Origin: Natronomonas salsuginis
GTDB lineage: Archaea; Halobacteriota; Halobacteria; Halobacteriales; Haloarculaceae
DNA length: 64,000 nucleotides
Direction of reading: 5' to 3'
NCBI RefSeq assembly: GCF_005239135.1
Contig: NZ_QKNX01000004.1
Location: 124,001-188,000 of the forward strand
How positions within the stretch are numbered: position 1 is the stretch's first letter; each line of letters starts with the position of its first letter. The translations under genes were made by a program, and so were the position numbers. The notes under the pieces were generated by a model. That model did no database searches, was not told where the DNA came from, and worked only from the letters and a program-made list of their open reading frames with translations. Shown here piece by piece: positions 27,159 through 37,477 of this stretch.

Positions 27159-27671
27159 TTATCCTCCGATCACCGCGGCCGGCGCGAGCATGCCGTCGAG
27201 CATGTACGTCGTCTGATCGGCGATGAGCGTCGCGTTGTGCAGGGCGACCAGGCCGAACAGCACCGAGAGAATCAGATAGATCGACGCCTGCGCGAACAGC
27301 GCGGTCTTCGGCAGGCCGTAGCGTCGTCTCACCTCGACCCCGAACAGTTCGGCGGCACAGGCCGCGAACAGCACCGTCGCGAACCCCAACACCGTCAAGC
27401 CGGTCACGAGCCCCATCTCGGTGAACAGTCGGTTCGCAACGGGGTTCGCCTCGACGATCGAAGGGATGTATCGCATCCCGACGACTGTCGTGACGATATC
27501 GGCGAGTTTCGTCCCGACGAGGAAGGTGAGGCCGTAAAAACGGATCGAGCGGTTGTATCGGTACCAGGGATCTGGTCCAGCAGCGCAATAGGTACCTCCC
27601 GTATTTCGACCTCTCCAGAGAGCGTTCGTGTCTCCGACGGTATCGTCCGTTCGCCCGCGATCCGTGCTCAT
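27159..27671 (-). CDS. DUF5658-like membrane protein
   Basis: A 170-residue protein with a 45-residue soluble N-terminus and four predicted helices. It carries the pattern GTKLADIVTTVVG...SIVEANPVANRL, which I also see in the membrane tail of the receiver-HalX protein at 47291 (GVGDLFSTAYPV...GIEEANPIVDTL), so the two share a domain of the DUF5658 type. Its function is unknown. A strong TATA-like tract (ttatatataaa, 27673-27683) lies right against the ATG, too close for that start; a second, ttatatat at about 27731-27738, is better placed for a short leader. Confidence 0.7.
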   Translation of the reverse strand: MSTDRGRTDDTVGDTNALWRGRNTGGTYCAAGPDPWYRYNRSIRFYGLTFLVGTKLADIVTTVVGMRYIPSIVEANPVANRLFTEMGLVTGLTVLGFATVLFAACAAELFGVEVRRRYGLPKTALFAQASIYLILSVLFGLVALHNATLIADQTTYMLDGMLAPAAVIGG

Positions 27672-28255
27672 TATATATAAACCTCTGGATGGTATCGGTG
27701 GCCGTTACGAGCCTTGCGCACGGCTACCACTTATATATTGGCCGATTAAAACCGCCTTACCGGTGATTAACGTCAGATTAAACACCGTTCGGGTCAGATT
27801 GTCCCCGCGAGATCAACGAGTTCAATGGTCGTCTGCCGGCGTGTCGAACTCCTGATTGTTTCTATGACTCCGTCGTTTCGTACGCGCTAAGACTATGTTC
27901 ACATACCCGAATTGTTGAATCACAGTGATGCTCGGTTGAGACACATATATATGATCCCATTTTGTCAGATAAATGGCTTGCACCTTTGCATAAACTGTTT
28001 ATTATAGTGAATGGTATACCGGCAATTCAGGTTCTCTGTCTGCTGAAATATAGTTATAAGGTAAAAAACATCTTATATTTTATGTAACATTTGCGGATCG
28101 ACTGCCGTAACGGACACATAGGTTTTATATTATGAACTGGGGTTTATACATCCACGGCCGGTTTTGGTCAATGAAATGGGGAGTAAGTCGTGCTTACTAC
28201 CTACGGTAACGTATCGACCTCCGAACGATTCCTCTATCTCTGGGTGGGGTGAGAC
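27672..28255. other. AT-rich 584-bp intergenic region between divergent genes (promoter and leader of the giant surface gene)
   Basis: This is the most AT-rich stretch of the window and separates the minus-strand DUF5658 gene from the giant surface gene. It holds several TATA-like sequences: ttatatataaa at 27673, ttatatat at about 27731, acatatatatg at about 27943, and tttata at 28143. I found no convincing ORF longer than about 40 codons. Bases 27840-28130 resemble neither flanking gene and could be a horizontally acquired junction or a long regulatory region. Confidence 0.6.
28143..28198 (+). promoter_or_regulatory. TATA box, leader hairpin and possible 12-codon uORF before the giant surface gene
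   Basis: tttata at 28143-28148 predicts initiation near 28171. There an ATG opens a 12-codon frame (MKWGVSRAYYLR, stop at 28207-28209). Inside it lies a hairpin, agtaag-tcgtg-cttact (28182-28198). The main gene starts at 28256, so its mRNA would carry a leader of about 85 nt with a weak ribosome binding site (ggggtgag). Whether the uORF is translated is unknown. Confidence 0.4.
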
Positions 28256-31200
28256 ATGAGGCGACAGACAACCGATACGGATGTACGCGCTGGGAAGCTT
28301 CGTGCGGTCCTCATCGTCTCGGCCGTCGCGCTATCGATCTTGTTCGGTGGGGTGGCGTTCGTCGGTAGCGCTTCGGCGCAAACCAACAACGCTGACATCG
28401 TAGTCGATGAGGATTGGAGCGAACCGGATGCTGTACCGGACGGATACGACGATGCGACGAATTCGATCAATGAGGCTGTCGGACTAGCAGGATCTGGCGA
28501 TACCATTCACGTCAAATCCGGGACGTATGACGAGTCGGTCATCGTCGATGTATCGAATCTGATGGTCAAGTCCGTGGGTAGTGCCGAAGAGACAGTTATC
28601 ACTCGCTCTGTAAACGATGGGACGCCGACAGTCGCGATAGATGCGGACGGCGTCGTACTCGACGGATTCACGATTGAGCGAGGTGGAGCCAGCACGACTA
28701 CCGCACAAGGTGTTCGCGTTGCGGCCTCGGACGTGGAGGTTCGCAACAACCACGTCGAACACACTAACGACGACGATCAAACTGATAACGGTGTCCTCGT
28801 TACGGATCGGGACTCCAACGGCGACCCGGTCAGTTCGAACGTTTCAGACGTTCTGATCCGCAACAACACGATCTCCGGATTCCCGGTCGGTGCGGCTGTC
28901 GCGACGCAGGAGGATAACGACAATACGGTCCGCGAACTCGACATCTCGAACAACGAGCTCTCGAGTAACGGCGTCGGTGTCGGGTTCTCACAGGCTGTTG
29001 GCGCGACGGATCTCGGCGACGGTCTCTCGACTGACGGCAACACCTTCGATGGAAACGGCTACGGTGTCTACATCTTTGGAGACGACGATAGCAAGAGCTA
29101 TTTGACTCTCAATAACACCAGAACGGACGGTATCTCCATCGAAAACAACGACTTCTTGAATCCGAACAGCAAGCTCGCCGGTGACGGGAACGATCCGCTT
29201 CATATAGTCAACAACGGGAATGAAGAGGGCGAAGACGCGCCGGGTCCGGTCCCAGATACCATCGTCGAGGACAACGGCGAGTTCGACGGAGCCGTTCGGT
29301 ACGACGATGATGTCGTCGCGCCCGAGATTCAGCCCGTGATCGATGAGTTCGTTGAGAACGAGGGAGAAGAAGAGGACGAACCCGAAGAGGAGACGATCGT
29401 CGTCGCACCTGGAACGTACGACGGTGCCACAATCGACGAATCACTAGTCACCCTCGAAGGACCGAACGCTGGTCTTGATGGGGCGAGCGAAGACAGAGGT
29501 CCGGAAGCGACAATTCAGGGGAAACTGCAAGTGAAGGCCGATGGCGTGACTGTTCGGGGCGTCACCGTTTCTCCGACTTCTACATTCACTGCTGATTCAT
29601 CGTTACCTCTCGCAGGAATTTTTGTCAACGGCAATAACGTCTCGATCGAAAATAACAGCGTTTCCGGAATAAATGGTGATGCAGCTACCGGTGAAAGCTC
29701 CGTAACGATTAACGGGGTTCAGGTGTTCAAACAGGACTCCGAACGATTGAATAATATTACCATTTCGAATAATTTAATCGAGAATATCGACAATTCGGGC
29801 GGAGAAGCCTGGCCGAACTATGGTGGTGCTGTCGGTATAAAAATACAAAACCAACTCGACGATGTTCACGTTAACGGGAACACGATCAGACGAATCCATT
29901 CAGCAGGGTGGACATACGGAATTGTCTCCACTCCGTCGTCGAAAAACTCTGTTCAACCAACGAACGTCGTTGTCGAAGGAAATCGGATAGAATCGATCGG
30001 TAACGGAGACCAGTATGATGTATTTGCGGACGATACTGCGGCACCGTATGCTGGCGCTGCAGTCGGCTTGGATACTGCAAGTGGTGATTCAGAAGAAGAC
30101 CCCGTCGCAGATGCTGCTGCGCTAACGGTTACCGAAAACAGTATTTTTGATACTCCGATCGGGGCCCACAACAAAGATTTAGGTGCAACGCTCACCGCCA
30201 CAAACAACTACTGGGATTCCCCGACTGGACCCGACGGCGACGGTAGCCGAACGATCGGTGATGTCGAGACCGACCCGTGGTATCTCAATGAGGATCGAGA
30301 AACACTCAGTAACGAACTGGGAGACACGATCGTCGTCGACGCGGACGGCGACGGCGACGTGACCGACATCCAGACTGCTCTCGACCTGATTGAAGTTACG
30401 GATGCAGAAATCAACACGATCGAAATTCAGTCCGGAATCTACGAAGGGTCTCCCACAATCGATCTCCCCGGACTTACTGTCCAAGCTGCAGAGGGCGCTG
30501 ATCCCGAAATACAGGGTATCGTCACGATCGCAGCGCCCGGCGTAACCGTTGACGGGCTGACGATTGATGGTGGCGACGAGAACGCTGCACCACTCGACGT
30601 TCAGGCCGGTAGTCCGACGATCACCAATAACACGATCAGAGGCGGCTCCGACGCCGGCGGTATCTCGACGTGGGGTGGCCCTGGTCCAGTTGACGGAACG
30701 GTACTGATCGAAGGGAACGCCATCGAAAATGGGCCTATCGGTCTCGTCGTGGATGGCGACTCGACCGTCGACATTCGAGGCAATGATATCGACGGTGCAA
30801 CGTCCGAAGCGATCTGGCTGTCCGATTTCACCGATTCTGCTTCCATCTCCGAAGCCGACATTACGATCGATAACAATGACATCGGCTCGGTAGCGCTCGC
30901 AGACATCAAAATCGAAACTACTGCCCCGGCCTCGTTGAACGGTAACTCCGAATTGGGTGATCCGAGCGATGTTGCGGTACAGTTCCTTGAAGGTAGCAAC
31001 GCTGAGACAGTCACACTCTGGAACGGTCAGACCTACGACGAGAACGGCAACGTCGTCGTTCAGGAGGGCGACTCGATCCAGGATGTGATCGACAACGCAG
31101 GTGAAGACGCGACCATCGTACTCGACGGCGAGTTCGAGGAGGACGTCACGGTCGATCAGCCTGGTCTGACGATCGAGGGCACCGACGACGCGACCGTCGT

Positions 31201-34200
31201 CGGCCAGTCCACCGGATACGGCGGTGCGCTCGAGATCGCAGCCGACGACGTGTCGGTGTCCGGCCTCACGATCGAGGGAACTGGTGAAGCGGCGGTGTAC
31301 GTTCGCTCCGGAACCAAGGGGTTCCACTTGACGGATAGCACGATTCGAACGGCAACCAGTCCTGACGGCCGTCCAAACGGCCTGCTCTTCGAAACCGGCG
31401 GCACGGACGATCACCACATCGAAGGGAATATCTTCGAGAACGAGGCCGATTCGAGCGAGAATCCGATCCTCGCGTACGTGAACGGTGGGGTGAGCGGTCC
31501 GACCGAATCGACCAACGTCAGCTTCGTTGACAATACGTTCACTGGCGACTCTGTCGGCGGCGGTATCGCCCTCGGTCACGAAGCGACGGATAGCGAAATC
31601 ACCGAAAACACGTTCGAAGTCGGAGCCGATTACGGACAACTCGAAGTGTGGGTTTCCGGGGTAGAAGTCACTGACAATGAGTTTGAGGCCGATGAACTAG
31701 GCCCAGGTGCCTTCCACATCCGTGACGATGTTGATAACGTCGATGCGAATGTATTGAACTCGAACGATTTCGAACGGGCAGTATTCGTCGATGAGACGAC
31801 TGACGGTTCACAAAAAGTCTTCGCTGGGCTTGGAGCCGCTGTTGATGACGCGGTTCAGGATGCTACGGTAACTACCAGTACCGGATCTTTCGAGGGTGGC
31901 GTGACCGTCGATACTGACCTGACGATCAAAGGTCCCAACGCTGGCGTTGCTGGACCTGAGCGGGTTACGTCGGATCTTAGTGACGAAGCAGTTATTCAGA
32001 GTCCGGACAGTGACGCCATTCGAGTAAGCAATAATCCAGACATCACCATCGACGGCCTCGCGTTCGATGGCAACCAGCGCTTCCTCTCCGTTGATGATGG
32101 CTGGGGAGACATTACCATTCGAAACAGCGTCTTCACCAACGCTCAGAGCAAAACTGGCGGACACTTCTGGTTTACAGGTGATGCTGGAATGTTGACCTTT
32201 GAGCGAAATTACATCGGTAATAACGCTCCTTCGAACGGTCTCCGCGTCCGCGTCGACAGCGGTGGTCCAGCGAATGTCGACATCTCTGATAACCACTGGG
32301 AGAACAACAATGCATGGGCGATGAACCTCAACCAAGTCGAAGGGGTCATCGAAGACAATGTCTTCGAGAATACGCAGGACACTGAGAAACTGAGCTTCCC
32401 GAACGGTCAAGGCGGTGTTCTCCTTGCCGACGCCAACAACGATCTTGCTGTTACGGATAACGAATTTGAGTCCCTCACGGCATCTGGACTCAATCTTTAC
32501 GGTAATTTTGATGGTGAATTAGAGGTCACAACTAACGACTTCGAAAGCACCAGTAATGTAGCAGCTATTCAGATCTCTGATCGACAACTACCGGAGGGTG
32601 GGTTCCCAGCTGATCCTGAGAACATAGTCATTGTAGACAACAACTTCGAAAACAACGAACAAGCAATATCTAACCAAGTTGATAAGACACTCGTTGCCAC
32701 CGAAAACTACTGGGGCGCGGACACCGGCCCCGGCGGCGAGGGCCCCGGTGACGGCGACGCGGTCAGCGAGAACGTCCAATTCGAACCGTTCCTCGACGCC
32801 CCGTTCGATGAGGGCGGAGAGCCGATCCGACCAACGGCGTTCGAAGTCACGAACTTCGAAATCAGCGCCGAGGAAGTGCCCGTCGGTGAGCAGATCACCG
32901 CCGAGCTAACGGTCGAAAACACCGGTGACGTCGCTGGCGTCAAACCGATCTCGATCCGAGCCGGCGACGAAACGATCGAGACCTTCGGCGTCGAGGGCGG
33001 CGTCGCACTCGGTAGCGGCGCGACGTTCACCGATGAAGTCACCTTCGCGCCCGGCTCCCAAGGCCAGCTCACGATCGCCGCCGAAGCGACCGACGATACG
33101 ACCTCAGAGATCATCACCGTCACCGAAGCGGAGACGACCTTCGACGTCGGCGAGACCGAGATCGACTCGGACGAGGCGCTCCCCGGCGACGAAGTCACCG
33201 TCACCGCGACGGTGACGAACAGCGGTACCGTCGAGGGTACCAGAACGGTCGATCTCGAACGTGACGATGAAACTGTCGACTCCGTCGACGTCACGCTCGA
33301 TGCCGAGGAGTCGACGACCGTCGAGCTGTCGGATATCCCGTCCGTTTCGCTCGAAAACAACGAAGTGACATACACGGTCGCGACGCCCACCGACAATCGC
33401 GGAGCCGGGGCGATCGAAATCCTCGAATCTGCGACCGTCGATATAACTGGCGAGAACCTCGGTGCACTCAGTCCAGTCGTTGCGGGCGAGACGACGACCG
33501 TTGCAGCCACGGTCACGAACAACGGCGATGTCGCCACGACCGAGACGGTCGCGTTGACTGCCGACGGCTCGACGATCGCTGAGACCGACGCCGAGGTGAC
33601 GGGCGGTGAGTCGACCGATATCGAGTTGCAGGCCGACACCCAAGCTCTCTCGGCGGGAACGTATGACCTCATGCTCGCGACGAGCGACGACACCGCGTCC
33701 GGCACGCTCAACGTGGATGCGCCTGCTGAGTTCGTCCCGACCGTCGAATCCGTTTCCGACCCCGCCGTCGGCGCGGACATCGAAGTCGAGACGACTATCC
33801 GGAACGTCGGCGACGCGAGCGCGAGCGGCGAGGTCGAACTCATCGTCCCCGGCGTCGGAAACGAGACCGTCGAAACCGGGGAAATCGCGGGCGACGAGTC
33901 CGAGACGGTCACGCTGACCGTCGCGACCGACGAGGACGCGATCGGCGAACAGTCGCTCTTCGTCACCACCGACGACGAGACGGTCGACAATGAGACGACG
34001 GTGCTGGCACCGCCCGAACTCGATGTCGCCATTGAGGGTGCGACCGACCCGCTCGTTGCGGAGCAGGACACCCTCGCGGTCGAGGTCGCCGTCGAGAACG
34101 ACGGTGGCGTTGAGGCCGAAAACGTCGCGGTCGACCTCGCGCTTTCGGGCGAGGAGGAAGCGTCCGAGACGGTCTCGGTGGCGGGTGGCGAATCCGAGAC

Positions 34201-36502
34201 GGTCACGTTCGACGAGATCGACGTCGGCGAGGCGCTCGAAGGCGACTTGGAACTCAACACCACTGCGACGTACGACGGGACGACCGTCGACGACACGGAG
34301 ACGGTGTCGGTGCTCGAAGCGCCCGAGGACGCGCTTTTCCGCGTCTCCGACTTCACCGTGACGGACAACACGCCGCGCGACGACGTGCTCCGAACCGAGT
34401 CCGGGACGGTCAACGTCGAAGCGACCATCGAGAACGTCGGCGAGCTGGAGGGAACCCAAGAGGTTCCGTTGCTGGTCGACGGTGAATCAGTGACGTCCGA
34501 GAATTCGCTCACTCTCGGCGGCGGTGAGAGTACGACGAACGAGTTCACGATCGACGCGAACGAACTCCGCCCCGGCGACCGAAGGATCAGCGCCCAAACT
34601 GAGGACAGCGACCGATCGTCGACGGTGTCGGTGCGCGACCCCACTCAGGCGACGTTCGAGGTCGAGGTCGACGAATCGAACCTCCCGCTCGAACGCGGTG
34701 ATACGGTCGAGGCGACCGTCCAGAACGTCGGCGATCTCCAGGGGACACAGAGCGTTTCCCTCGAGATCCGATCCGGCGGCGAAACGCTCGAAACGAGTAC
34801 CGAGGACGTGACGCTCGGTCTCGACGAGACCGCGACCGTCGACGTCACAGTCCCCGACGTGCCGCGTGCGGGCACAACCGACGTGACGGTCGACGTCGAG
34901 GCCGCCGACGCGTCCGATTCTGTCGAGACGACGATCGACTTCGGTTCGATCGGAGACGGCCTCGCTGCTGCCGAGTCCGGTGACACCGTTCACGTCGCTC
35001 CCGGCGACTACGACGAGGCGGTCACGCTGGACGAATCCGACGTGACGCTCTCTGGTGAAGACGCGACGTTCACATCGGGCAGTACGGCCGTCTCGATCAC
35101 CGCCAACGGCGTCACCGTCGAAGGGTTCAACTTCGAACGGGCGGACGTTGGGGTCGAAATCACCGGCGACGACGCCACCGTTCGATCCACGCGGTTCCTC
35201 GACTCCGTCACGAACGGAACCGAGATCCGAGCCGTGAACGCGACGATCGAGAACAGCCGCTTCGACAACCTCACCGATACGGCCGTGGTGCTGACCGGCG
35301 GCGCTGATGAGACCACGATCGTGGAAAACAACATCCTCGATAATCGTCTCGGCATCTACGCCGACGCCGGCTTCCACGTCGTCGAGGACAACAACATCGA
35401 GCGGAACAGTTACGCCGCGATCGACGCCGACCGACCGTTCGCCGATTCGATCACCGAGATCGACGCGACGGACAACTACTGGGGTCGGCCCGGTGGGCCG
35501 ATCACCGAGGGTCCGAACGCGGAGATCCTCTCGCCGGTCACCACGGAACCGTTCCTCACCGAACCGAACGAGGACCCAGACTACCGCATCGCGGATTCGA
35601 ACCTCAGCGGGATCGCTGAGGCCGCCGAGGGTGAACCAGTCGAGGTGACCTACACGGTCGAGAACGTCGGCGGCACCGCCGGCAGCGACAGTGCGGACAC
35701 GCTCGTCCTCTCCCTCGACGGCGAGACAGTCGCCGAGACCGACGCCTTCGAGATCGGTGCCGGGCAGACGCTATCGAACGACGATTCCGAACTCGACGCG
35801 CTCACGTTCGAGGTAGACGCGGCGACGGCCGCGAGGCTCGATTCGGGGCAACTCGAACTGTCGACCGACGACGACACCGACTCGAAGGCCGTGGACGTGC
35901 TGAGTGCACCGGACTTCGAGGCGGCGATCACCGACGTCCCCGACGAATTGGAGACAGATGAGACGCTCACGGTCGAAGCGACGATCGAGAACGGCGGCCA
36001 AACCGCCGGCACCAAATCCGTCAGGTTGCAGTTCGACGGGACGACCGTCGATACCGAGGAGCTGACCGTCGCGGGCGGTTCGGCGTCGAAGGTGACGCTC
36101 TCGACCGAACTCGATGGGAGCGACGTCGGGACGAACCTCCTCGTCGACGTGCTGCCGACCGATGGTCGGCCCGAGACGGTGACGGTTCTAGAGGCGAGCG
36201 ATCCCGCTCCAGTCGGAAACATCGGCGGCGGAGGGTCGTCCTCGGACGTCGACACGGAGACGCCACAGCCGGACGACGGGGATCCGGAGCCGGCGGAGAC
36301 GCCGCAACCCGACGAGCCGGTCGAGACGCCCGACGCCCCTGATGAGACGCCGCAACCCGACGAGCCGGCCGAGCCGACCGAACCGCAGCCCGACCCGACT
36401 GAGACGCCGATTGACGAACCGGCGGAGTTGCCCGGATTCGGGGTCGTTGTCACGCTCGTCGCGCTGCTCGCCGCCGCGCTGCTGGCGCGCGTCCGGCGTT
36501 AA
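28256..36502 (+). CDS. Giant PGF-CTERM surface protein with beta-helix and CARDB-type repeats
   Basis: 2748 residues. A signal peptide (AVALSILFGGVAFVGSASAQ) is followed by right-handed beta-helix repeats (about 40-1520; N-rich strands and NYW...GP caps at about 650 and 1483), then about seven CARDB/COG1361 Ig-like modules (about 1525-2250), a second beta-helix block (about 2250-2420, NYWG at 2405), two more CARDB modules, a Pro/Glu/Thr linker (about 2664-2722) and the tail LPGFGVVVTLVALLAAALLA with a basic end. This tail marks archaeosortase A processing and archaetidyl lipid anchoring. It is probably an adhesin or surface glycan-binding protein. GC jumps near 32.7 kb: one 60-nt line at 29761 has 26 G+C and one at 33721 has 41. 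Confidence 0.9.
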   Translation: MRRQTTDTDVRAGKLRAVLIVSAVALSILFGGVAFVGSASAQTNNADIVVDEDWSEPDAVPDGYDDATNSINEAVGLAGSGDTIHVKSGTYDESVIVDVSNLMVKSVGSAEETVITRSVNDGTPTVAIDADGVVLDGFTIERGGASTTTAQGVRVAASDVEVRNNHVEHTNDDDQTDNGVLVTDRDSNGDPVSSNVSDVLIRNNTISGFPVGAAVATQEDNDNTVRELDISNNELSSNGVGVGFSQAVGATDLGDGLSTDGNTFDGNGYGVYIFGDDDSKSYLTLNNTRTDGISIENNDFLNPNSKLAGDGNDPLHIVNNGNEEGEDAPGPVPDTIVEDNGEFDGAVRYDDDVVAPEIQPVIDEFVENEGEEEDEPEEETIVVAPGTYDGATIDESLVTLEGPNAGLDGASEDRGPEATIQGKLQVKADGVTVRGVTVSPTSTFTADSSLPLAGIFVNGNNVSIENNSVSGINGDAATGESSVTINGVQVFKQDSERLNNITISNNLIENIDNSGGEAWPNYGGAVGIKIQNQLDDVHVNGNTIRRIHSAGWTYGIVSTPSSKNSVQPTNVVVEGNRIESIGNGDQYDVFADDTAAPYAGAAVGLDTASGDSEEDPVADAAALTVTENSIFDTPIGAHNKDLGATLTATNNYWDSPTGPDGDGSRTIGDVETDPWYLNEDRETLSNELGDTIVVDADGDGDVTDIQTALDLIEVTDAEINTIEIQSGIYEGSPTIDLPGLTVQAAEGADPEIQGIVTIAAPGVTVDGLTIDGGDENAAPLDVQAGSPTITNNTIRGGSDAGGISTWGGPGPVDGTVLIEGNAIENGPIGLVVDGDSTVDIRGNDIDGATSEAIWLSDFTDSASISEADITIDNNDIGSVALADIKIETTAPASLNGNSELGDPSDVAVQFLEGSNAETVTLWNGQTYDENGNVVVQEGDSIQDVIDNAGEDATIVLDGEFEEDVTVDQPGLTIEGTDDATVVGQSTGYGGALEIAADDVSVSGLTIEGTGEAAVYVRSGTKGFHLTDSTIRTATSPDGRPNGLLFETGGTDDHHIEGNIFENEADSSENPILAYVNGGVSGPTESTNVSFVDNTFTGDSVGGGIALGHEATDSEITENTFEVGADYGQLEVWVSGVEVTDNEFEADELGPGAFHIRDDVDNVDANVLNSNDFERAVFVDETTDGSQKVFAGLGAAVDDAVQDATVTTSTGSFEGGVTVDTDLTIKGPNAGVAGPERVTSDLSDEAVIQSPDSDAIRVSNNPDITIDGLAFDGNQRFLSVDDGWGDITIRNSVFTNAQSKTGGHFWFTGDAGMLTFERNYIGNNAPSNGLRVRVDSGGPANVDISDNHWENNNAWAMNLNQVEGVIEDNVFENTQDTEKLSFPNGQGGVLLADANNDLAVTDNEFESLTASGLNLYGNFDGELEVTTNDFESTSNVAAIQISDRQLPEGGFPADPENIVIVDNNFENNEQAISNQVDKTLVATENYWGADTGPGGEGPGDGDAVSENVQFEPFLDAPFDEGGEPIRPTAFEVTNFEISAEEVPVGEQITAELTVENTGDVAGVKPISIRAGDETIETFGVEGGVALGSGATFTDEVTFAPGSQGQLTIAAEATDDTTSEIITVTEAETTFDVGETEIDSDEALPGDEVTVTATVTNSGTVEGTRTVDLERDDETVDSVDVTLDAEESTTVELSDIPSVSLENNEVTYTVATPTDNRGAGAIEILESATVDITGENLGALSPVVAGETTTVAATVTNNGDVATTETVALTADGSTIAETDAEVTGGESTDIELQADTQALSAGTYDLMLATSDDTASGTLNVDAPAEFVPTVESVSDPAVGADIEVETTIRNVGDASASGEVELIVPGVGNETVETGEIAGDESETVTLTVATDEDAIGEQSLFVTTDDETVDNETTVLAPPELDVAIEGATDPLVAEQDTLAVEVAVENDGGVEAENVAVDLALSGEEEASETVSVAGGESETVTFDEIDVGEALEGDLELNTTATYDGTTVDDTETVSVLEAPEDALFRVSDFTVTDNTPRDDVLRTESGTVNVEATIENVGELEGTQEVPLLVDGESVTSENSLTLGGGESTTNEFTIDANELRPGDRRISAQTEDSDRSSTVSVRDPTQATFEVEVDESNLPLERGDTVEATVQNVGDLQGTQSVSLEIRSGGETLETSTEDVTLGLDETATVDVTVPDVPRAGTTDVTVDVEAADASDSVETTIDFGSIGDGLAAAESGDTVHVAPGDYDEAVTLDESDVTLSGEDATFTSGSTAVSITANGVTVEGFNFERADVGVEITGDDATVRSTRFLDSVTNGTEIRAVNATIENSRFDNLTDTAVVLTGGADETTIVENNILDNRLGIYADAGFHVVEDNNIERNSYAAIDADRPFADSITEIDATDNYWGRPGGPITEGPNAEILSPVTTEPFLTEPNEDPDYRIADSNLSGIAEAAEGEPVEVTYTVENVGGTAGSDSADTLVLSLDGETVAETDAFEIGAGQTLSNDDSELDALTFEVDAATAARLDSGQLELSTDDDTDSKAVDVLSAPDFEAAITDVPDELETDETLTVEATIENGGQTAGTKSVRLQFDGTTVDTEELTVAGGSASKVTLSTELDGSDVGTNLLVDVLPTDGRPETVTVLEASDPAPVGNIGGGGSSSDVDTETPQPDDGDPEPAETPQPDEPVETPDAPDETPQPDEPAEPTEPQPDPTETPIDEPAELPGFGVVVTLVALLAAALLARVRR

Positions 36503-37377
36503 TCGGCCGGTTCGACGAGAGACATCGATTTTTCCTTTGCAGGTCGATCGCCAAACAGGCGCAGTTCGTGTACGAGATACGCCATGGTGAAGCCGAGCGC
36601 GTAACCGATAAAGTGCATGTAGACGTTGCTCACGCTGTTCCCGCCGGCTTCGATCCGCGGAAACCCGACCGAGAGCAGTAGGATCCAGGCGACGACGGCG
36701 ACCACGAGTGATCGATCGAATGCCTCGCACGTTGCCGCCCGTCGCATCGACCCAACGTTCGCCCGCGAAAAGTGGACGGCGAACGCCGATCCGAACACTG
36801 CGGCGGCGATCACGACCGCCGCGGAGGTGGGTGATACCGGAACGGTAACCGCTCCGACGTAGCCTACGGACACGAAGAACGACGCCAGGAGAAGCGTCGT
36901 TTCGATTGGCCGATCTAGTTTCGCTTCGAGATATCTGACGATCGCGATGGGCAACACGCCGGTCAGTGCCATGGTGATGCCCGAGAACCCGTAGGTGACG
37001 CTATTTCTCGGCACCGCGAGGTTTAAAAACGACAGCGCGACTGGAATGACGACGAACAGCGTCGTGAGGGTGCCGACGAGGAGCCACCGGTCACCGATCC
37101 GACTCAAAAGCACGACGATCACGACGCCGAGCATGACGAACGCGACGAGGTTGCTCCCGAGGTGCGTCGGCGTGAAATGGACGAAGTGTGCCGTGTAGGC
37201 AGTCACCACCGTCGGATCGGCGTACACGAACGTCAGCGAGCGTCTGGTCGACGTGGGGAGCAAATACACGCCGACGAGTGCAACCGCGACGAGCCCGACC
37301 GACAGGCCGCCGAGTTGCCGACTGATGGGGTCATCTCGAGCGGCTGGTTCCTCGCATTGGCCCTCGGAAGCGAACAC
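36499..37377 (-). CDS. Rhomboid-like intramembrane serine protease
   Basis: A 292-residue protein with about seven or more membrane helices. It shows the rhomboid layout: HFVHFTPTHLGSNL (His67, Asn76), the nucleophile motif YGFSGI (Ser132) and a late-helix His255 (NVYMHFIGYALGF). It would cut membrane proteins within or near the bilayer. The GTG start is supported by a gtttagc TATA-like element centred about 27 nt upstream. Its stop overlaps the stop of the giant surface gene by 4 bp in convergent orientation. A link between protease and surface protein is suggestive only. Confidence 0.75.
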   Translation of the reverse strand: MFASEGQCEEPAARDDPISRQLGGLSVGLVAVALVGVYLLPTSTRRSLTFVYADPTVVTAYTAHFVHFTPTHLGSNLVAFVMLGVVIVVLLSRIGDRWLLVGTLTTLFVVIPVALSFLNLAVPRNSVTYGFSGITMALTGVLPIAIVRYLEAKLDRPIETTLLLASFFVSVGYVGAVTVPVSPTSAAVVIAAAVFGSAFAVHFSRANVGSMRRAATCEAFDRSLVVAVVAWILLLSVGFPRIEAGGNSVSNVYMHFIGYALGFTMAYLVHELRLFGDRPAKEKSMSLVEPAD

Positions 37378-37477
37378 GTCCAGAGGGACGAGCCGTACAC
37401 GCTAAACGCCGTCGATGATTACGATGAGCGATTCGATCGTCGTAACGCGCGCTGTCCGCCGCACCAACCCTCACTAC

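Noticed and set aside
27673-27683. ttatatataaa taken as the promoter of the DUF5658-like gene.
   Set aside because: It touches the ATG at 27671, and no in-frame start exists about 25 nt downstream, so it cannot serve that start in the usual way.
32707-34644. Minus-strand frame of 645 codons, very rich in Ser, Val and Thr.
   Set aside because: Antisense to the CARDB repeats of the giant gene. The Ser/Val/Thr bias is the reverse-complement effect of Asp/Glu/Thr codons.
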